Source: Rhynochetos jubatus
Taxonomy: Eukaryota > Chordata > Aves > Eurypygiformes > Rhynochetidae
Assembly (NCBI GenBank): GCA_027574665.1
Contig: CM050690.1
Coordinates: 37,982,665-38,046,664, forward strand
DNA: 64,000 nucleotides
Direction of reading: 5' to 3'
Each line of letters starts with the position of its first letter. The first letter of the stretch is position 1. The notes under the pieces are model-generated. The model worked only from the letters and a program-made list of their open reading frames with translations. It was not told where the DNA came from and made no database searches. Of this stretch, positions 59,901 to 64,000 are shown piece by piece. The translations under genes were made by a program, and so were the position numbers.

Positions 59901-61531
59901 GTCCCACTTGTCCTCCTGTTTTGCAGTGGTGCCTGAAGGGTGATTAGCCTCTGAGATAGTATTTAAAATAGTAGTTGGCACTTGAAAGCACGGCTGCAGC
60001 CCTGTAAATGTTCCTTGCTGATGAGGTTTGGGCCCAGATGAAGAGTATTTTTTTTCTTTCAAGAAGACATTTAGATTAGAAACCTGAGGCTATTTTATCT
60101 TGGAAAGAGTCAGCGTTTTCTCTCTCCGTCTTGGCTTTCTGGAGGACAGAGCTGGCTATAAGTGCAGTAATATTTGCGCTCTTCGATGTGCTTCAGTTCA
60201 TGCTCAAGAACGGCAGAAGCCTCGTTCGTGGCCTTGTTCGAAGACCTCTGGCGGGTGACCTTATGGCAGTTCGTTTGCATGTTGCTTTTGCTCTGTTGCT
60301 ACATTTCTCGTGTTCCCGAATGAACAAATTGGGGGGTTTGTCCTTTTTTTTCCCTTCAGGCTGGTGCAGACAGCGCAATGTCCTTCCTCGCAGCAGAGGC
60401 GTCAGTTTGGGAACCTTTGTAAGGGACTGCAAAGCTGACATCGTTGCAGCCTTTCCGAAAGCAGGGATACGGCTGTAACGGAAATTGGGCGAGGTACGTA
60501 GGTAAGGAGCAACTTGCTTGATGCGTTTGTCTGTAGGTTCGTCAGTGGGAGGATCGCAGCTGCAGATCGCTGGCGTAGAAGGAGGTATCTGAAGTCTCCT
60601 GGGCAGACACTCACTCATTAGGGTTTTACCTAAGCATGACTTAGGTGTGTTCTCTTGGACAGCGTGTGAGTGGATGCCCTTCCTAGTAGCCCCAGCCCTG
60701 TTTGGGGAGCCTGAATTGCGCCTCGGAAGAAGTTTTCACGGGGTCTGATCTGTGTCAGCGGGGCTAGGAAACCTTGGGAATCGAGGCCGAGCTTAGTCTT
60801 TGAGACTGGACGCGCGCCGTTGTCCGGGAGGATCGGCGATAGCCCTGAGATTGCCTGTAGCCCTGGGTGTAAAACTAGCGGCAAGGGAAGGATGGCGTGA
60901 GGTGGGCACCGGGCTTGTTCCTCGTTAGTTTACGTGGATCTTTACTTACCTCTGCCAGAGCGTAGGCTGCAGGCCGGCAGGGAAAAGAGACAAAACCGTG
61001 GGAGTGTGAAGGAGTGCAGCCAGAGCACAAGTGGTGTGACATCACTGGTGCCAGCGAGCGTTTTGTCACAGGGGAAATGTGTTCAGGGAAGACACCTACT
61101 AGTCGTGTGGTTCTTCACTGAGATTATTTGCTTGTGGCAGAGGGTGAGGAGACGATGCGGAAGTTTTTGGCGCTGAAGAGAGGGAAGAGAAGGTCGTCCC
61201 ACGGAGGTGCACAACACTTCCAATGGCCTCAGGGCATCACCAAAAAAAAAAAGGATTTGCAGAGTTAGTGTATTTTCTTCAGGTAGGAAGGGAGTCGTTC
61301 TGCATACATTCTGCCCACAATCCATTTGTTTGCTGCAGCCTGCTGACCCAAGCAGCCTTGTAATTTTGTGAGGATGTACGGTGTGCTTTTTTGTCTTGCA
61401 GGTGGAAGACGTCTTGGAACTCTCTTTCCAGGGAGAAGATGATGTGAAACTTGATATTTTCTTCCTCTGCGAAGAGGGTGATCGCACATGAAATGGAGGA
61501 ACCGGGTCCAAATTGGGCAAGAAATTGAAGC
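56986..61531 (+). pseudogene. FKTN: FKTN (fukutin) 5' partial pseudogene, unit B
   Basis: Exon blocks at 56986-57090, 58414-58473, from 59076, 60360-60493 and 61402-61530. The same lost donor and the same two stops (TAA at 60476, TGA at 61489) as in unit A show that the copy was dead before it was amplified. Confidence 0.88.
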
Positions 61532-62159
61532 GTGAACTGGATCCGCACCTCTGAGAGGAAAGGAAGTGAGCAAGTTGGTGTGTGGTATTTGCGGTTTGTG
61601 TGGTGTTACCTGGCACAGTCTGTGCTCTTTGTGGGCAAGGCCGCTCTCAGAGGAGAATCGGTGGGGATTTTGCACTTTGAGAGCAGAGAAGTGGAGGAGG
61701 GCAGTCCTGTGCCTTACTGGAGAGGTGCTGGGCTTGTCACACGTCAGTTCCCGTGGAATCAAAAGCGCTGCTGGCGTGTGAGCTATCAAGCAGGTCTGAG
61801 CTGGACTGTGAGTGAGCTCTTGAGTTAAACGCCAGCGGTGAGAAAGAAGTCTCTCGAGGTGCGTTTGTTGCACAAACTGATTTTGCAGTAAAGAATGACG
61901 CCTTAGGCATCCGTCTCGATGACGGAGCCCTGTGGCAGAAAGCCTTGTGGCGGTGGTGTTCGTGTTCCGAAAATGGAAGTCTAAGTAGGATCGCACGTCC
62001 CTGGTTTCATCCCTTTGGATATTAAATCAGCAAATGAGTATGACAAATGAGTCCAGGCGGTGGGACTGAGGAAAGGGGACGGAAGACGATGCAGGAACCC
62101 TGCTGAGCTGTGTGGCGATGCAATCCGGAAAAGCAAAGCTAAGCCAGGGTTAGCAAGGG

Positions 62160-64000
62160 AAGCACCAAGGAGGGCTTCTGCTGCCACGTAAAGAGCAAAG
62201 CAGGCAAGGAGAGTACGCACGCGCCTGCTGGCCAAATGGGCCGAGCGATGCAGTGACAGCACGGGCGTGGAAAGCTGAGGTACTCGGGGCCTTCTTCATC
62301 TCAGCCTTTGCTGACACTGTCCCCAGCTCTGTCAGGGATCGAGGAGCAGAGGAATTCCGGCATCAGAAGCCAGGCAAGTCGGGGGTCTCCTAAGAAACCT
62401 TGCCCAAAGACCATGAGGGGGTCGAGTGAGCTGGCTGATGTCACGGCCAGGCCACCCCCTGTCACCTGTGAAAGACTGTGGGGCTTGGGGCAGGTACCAA
62501 AGACTAGAGGGGGCCACATGGTGCAGCCCACCTGCCAGAATGGGCAAGAGGGTGGGCTGAGGCACTGCGGGGTTGTCCTCCTCGCTTCCGGCCCTGGGCA
62601 AGGTATGGACCGAGTCCTCCTGGTAGCCACGCCTGGCCACAGGAGGAAGCAGCACGGGTGGGGACAGCAACGGCAGCTACACTGTCAGAAATGCCCAGAC
62701 TATTCCTGTAGTTTTCATGCCTCGGTTGGATTCTTTATTTGTTAGAGCCAGATGAATCCCGTCTGTCTCCCAGTGCCAGCGGGGCCTGGCGGGTGCCCCA
62801 GCTGCCGGTCCGGCCCTGGTTTCGCCAGCTCCCGGGGCAGCGTCCTACTGTTGCCGACGGGGTGGCCTCTTGTCTGGCGGCGAAGTGGCCTCGTGGCCGC
62901 CAGCCTTCCTCTTTGGGGCTCGCCGCGGCCCGCGCGGGGAGCGTTGGTCGCCCTGGCTGGGAGTGGAGGGCCCGGGCACAGCCTCCTCTGGGCGCTCCTG
63001 CGGCTCTTGCGGCTCCCCGCGGGTGGGAACGGGGGCAGAGGAGGGGCTGCCGCGCCCCCCCCGGCGGGCAGCCGATGACGTGCTGGGGACCTCTTCTGCC
63101 TCCCGTCTGTCGGGATGGCGGGAGGGGGCTGGGTTGGGGGCAGCAGCGTCCCCTTGGGAGGCTGCAGCTCTCGGGACAGCTGTGGGGCTGCTCTCCCGCT
63201 CCCTGGCCGCACGGCCATCCTCCGGGCCCAGCCGACGTTGCGCCTCGCCACTGCACCGGTCCACGATGGCGTCGAGAAGCCCCTGGACAAAGCTCCTCGT
63301 GTGCCTGCCCAGGGAGGCCCGCAGCAGCCGGATGAGAGGCCTCTCATCCAGGCCAAAGTATTGCAGGCAGAATAGAATGAGGCGCTGCGCTGCTGCTGCT
63401 TCCTGGTCGCCCTGAAAGAGCCGCCCCAGCTCCTGATGCAGCCAGGGCAGCACGGGATGGAGGGCAGCGGGGTAGAGGCGGAAGAGGCGCGCCCAGGCGT
63501 GCGCGTGGAAGCCGCCCGCTGGAGCCTGCAGCAGCGGCCCCGCGCCTGCCGGCCGGGGTGCCGCAACCTGACGGAGGCGGTGGGTGGCCGGCTGTCGGGG
63601 AGCTCTTCCTGTCAGCCCGCCGCCGACGGATGGAGCGGCAGGCGGTGGGAGGACGTGCTCCTCAAAGTCGTCGTCCGCCCGCAGCGAGTGCACGATGGAG
63701 GCTGCGCGCCTCTTGCAGAGGGGGCACTCGGGCTTGCTCTCAGCCCACCGCCGGATGCACCCGTAACAGAAGCGGTGGAGGCAAGGAATCACGTAGCTGG
63801 CCTGCTCCCAGCCGTTCAGGCATATTGGGCAGCAGTTGTCCAGCTCCGTGGCCATGCTGTCCGCGTGCTGCGGTGGGCTGGGGGGAGCGGGGGGTGAGCA
63901 GCTGCTCCCTCTCACTGCCGCTGCAGCCGCGGGCGTTGCGCTAGAAAAAGAAGAGGGGCCATAGGCGTTGGCTGCTGCAGGGAGGGCTGGAAGACATGCC
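62160..64000. repeat. Tandem amplicon unit C, cut by the window end
   Basis: First 1841 bp of a third unit, containing the whole Topors-like coding sequence. The array therefore has at least three copies and its right end is not seen. Confidence 0.97.
62845..63855 (-). CDS. Topors-like RING E3 ligase, copy C
   Basis: 336 codons, intact. The protein is the same as copy B, with the Gly and Pro variants in the tail. The poly(A) signal lies at 62734-62739. The acceptor of the 5'UTR intron is at 63941; its first exon lies outside the window. Confidence 0.88.
   Translation of the reverse strand: MATELDNCCPICLNGWEQASYVIPCLHRFCYGCIRRWAESKPECPLCKRRAASIVHSLRADDDFEEHVLPPPAAPSVGGGLTGRAPRQPATHRLRQVAAPRPAGAGPLLQAPAGGFHAHAWARLFRLYPAALHPVLPWLHQELGRLFQGDQEAAAAQRLILFCLQYFGLDERPLIRLLRASLGRHTRSFVQGLLDAIVDRCSGEAQRRLGPEDGRAARERESSPTAVPRAAASQGDAAAPNPAPSRHPDRREAEEVPSTSSAARRGGRGSPSSAPVPTRGEPQEPQERPEEAVPGPSTPSQGDQRSPRGPRRAPKRKAGGHEATSPPDKRPPRRQQ

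Larger units (their letters stand above)
53125..62159. repeat. Tandem amplicon unit B (9035 bp)
   Basis: Second complete unit, same content and order as A. Length differences from A include one extra ACGGC pentamer (8 instead of 7 copies). Confidence 0.97.

Noticed and set aside
1-64000. Prokaryotic-type features (operons, ribosome binding sites, CRISPR arrays) and tRNA or rRNA genes
   Set aside because: The window is a vertebrate nuclear locus. No CRISPR-like spaced repeats and no tRNA or rRNA cores were seen.

Overview
The window is vertebrate nuclear DNA, almost certainly from a bird and probably a neoavian or songbird. The evidence is long introns with GT-AG junctions, CR1 LINE 3' ends, ERVL-type LTRs whose 3' tails are typical of birds, and homologues of genes (VPS13A, TOPORS, FKTN, ELL2) that from general knowledge lie on the avian Z chromosome. 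Whether this is Z or W cannot be decided from the sequence.

Left part (1-31 kb, about 35-40% GC): thirteen exons encode the last 438 residues of VPS13A (chorein), a bridge-like lipid transfer protein at membrane contact sites. The reading frame closes exactly across all thirteen. A 16.8-kb intron contains an alternative last exon (10625-10681) that would give a protein lacking the C-terminal PH-like domain. Two solo LTRs lie inside the gene, as do one old ERVL provirus bounded by a short target-site duplication and one CR1 tail.

Middle (31-44 kb): the VPS13A 3'UTR, then mostly unannotatable sequence with one more solo LTR. A minus-strand relic of the last exons of an ELL/ELL2-type elongation factor follows. 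GNA14, the 3' neighbour of VPS13A in mammals, is not visible.

Right part (44,094 to the end, GC-rich): a head-to-tail tandem array of a 9.03-kb unit. Two complete copies (44094-53124 and 53125-62159) and the start of a third are present, about 99.7% identical by eye. Each unit carries two things. The first, on the minus strand, is an intact 336-codon Topors-like RING protein gene with a 5'UTR intron and a poly(A) signal. The second, on the plus strand, is a 5' portion of FKTN (fukutin) with its CpG-rich promoter and at least five recognisable exon blocks. This FKTN piece is a pseudogene: it has a lost splice donor, two in-frame stops, missing middle exons and no last exon. The lesions are the same in both complete units, so FKTN was already dead before the amplification, while the Topors-like frame stays open in all three copies. 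This amplicon is the most interesting thing in the window.
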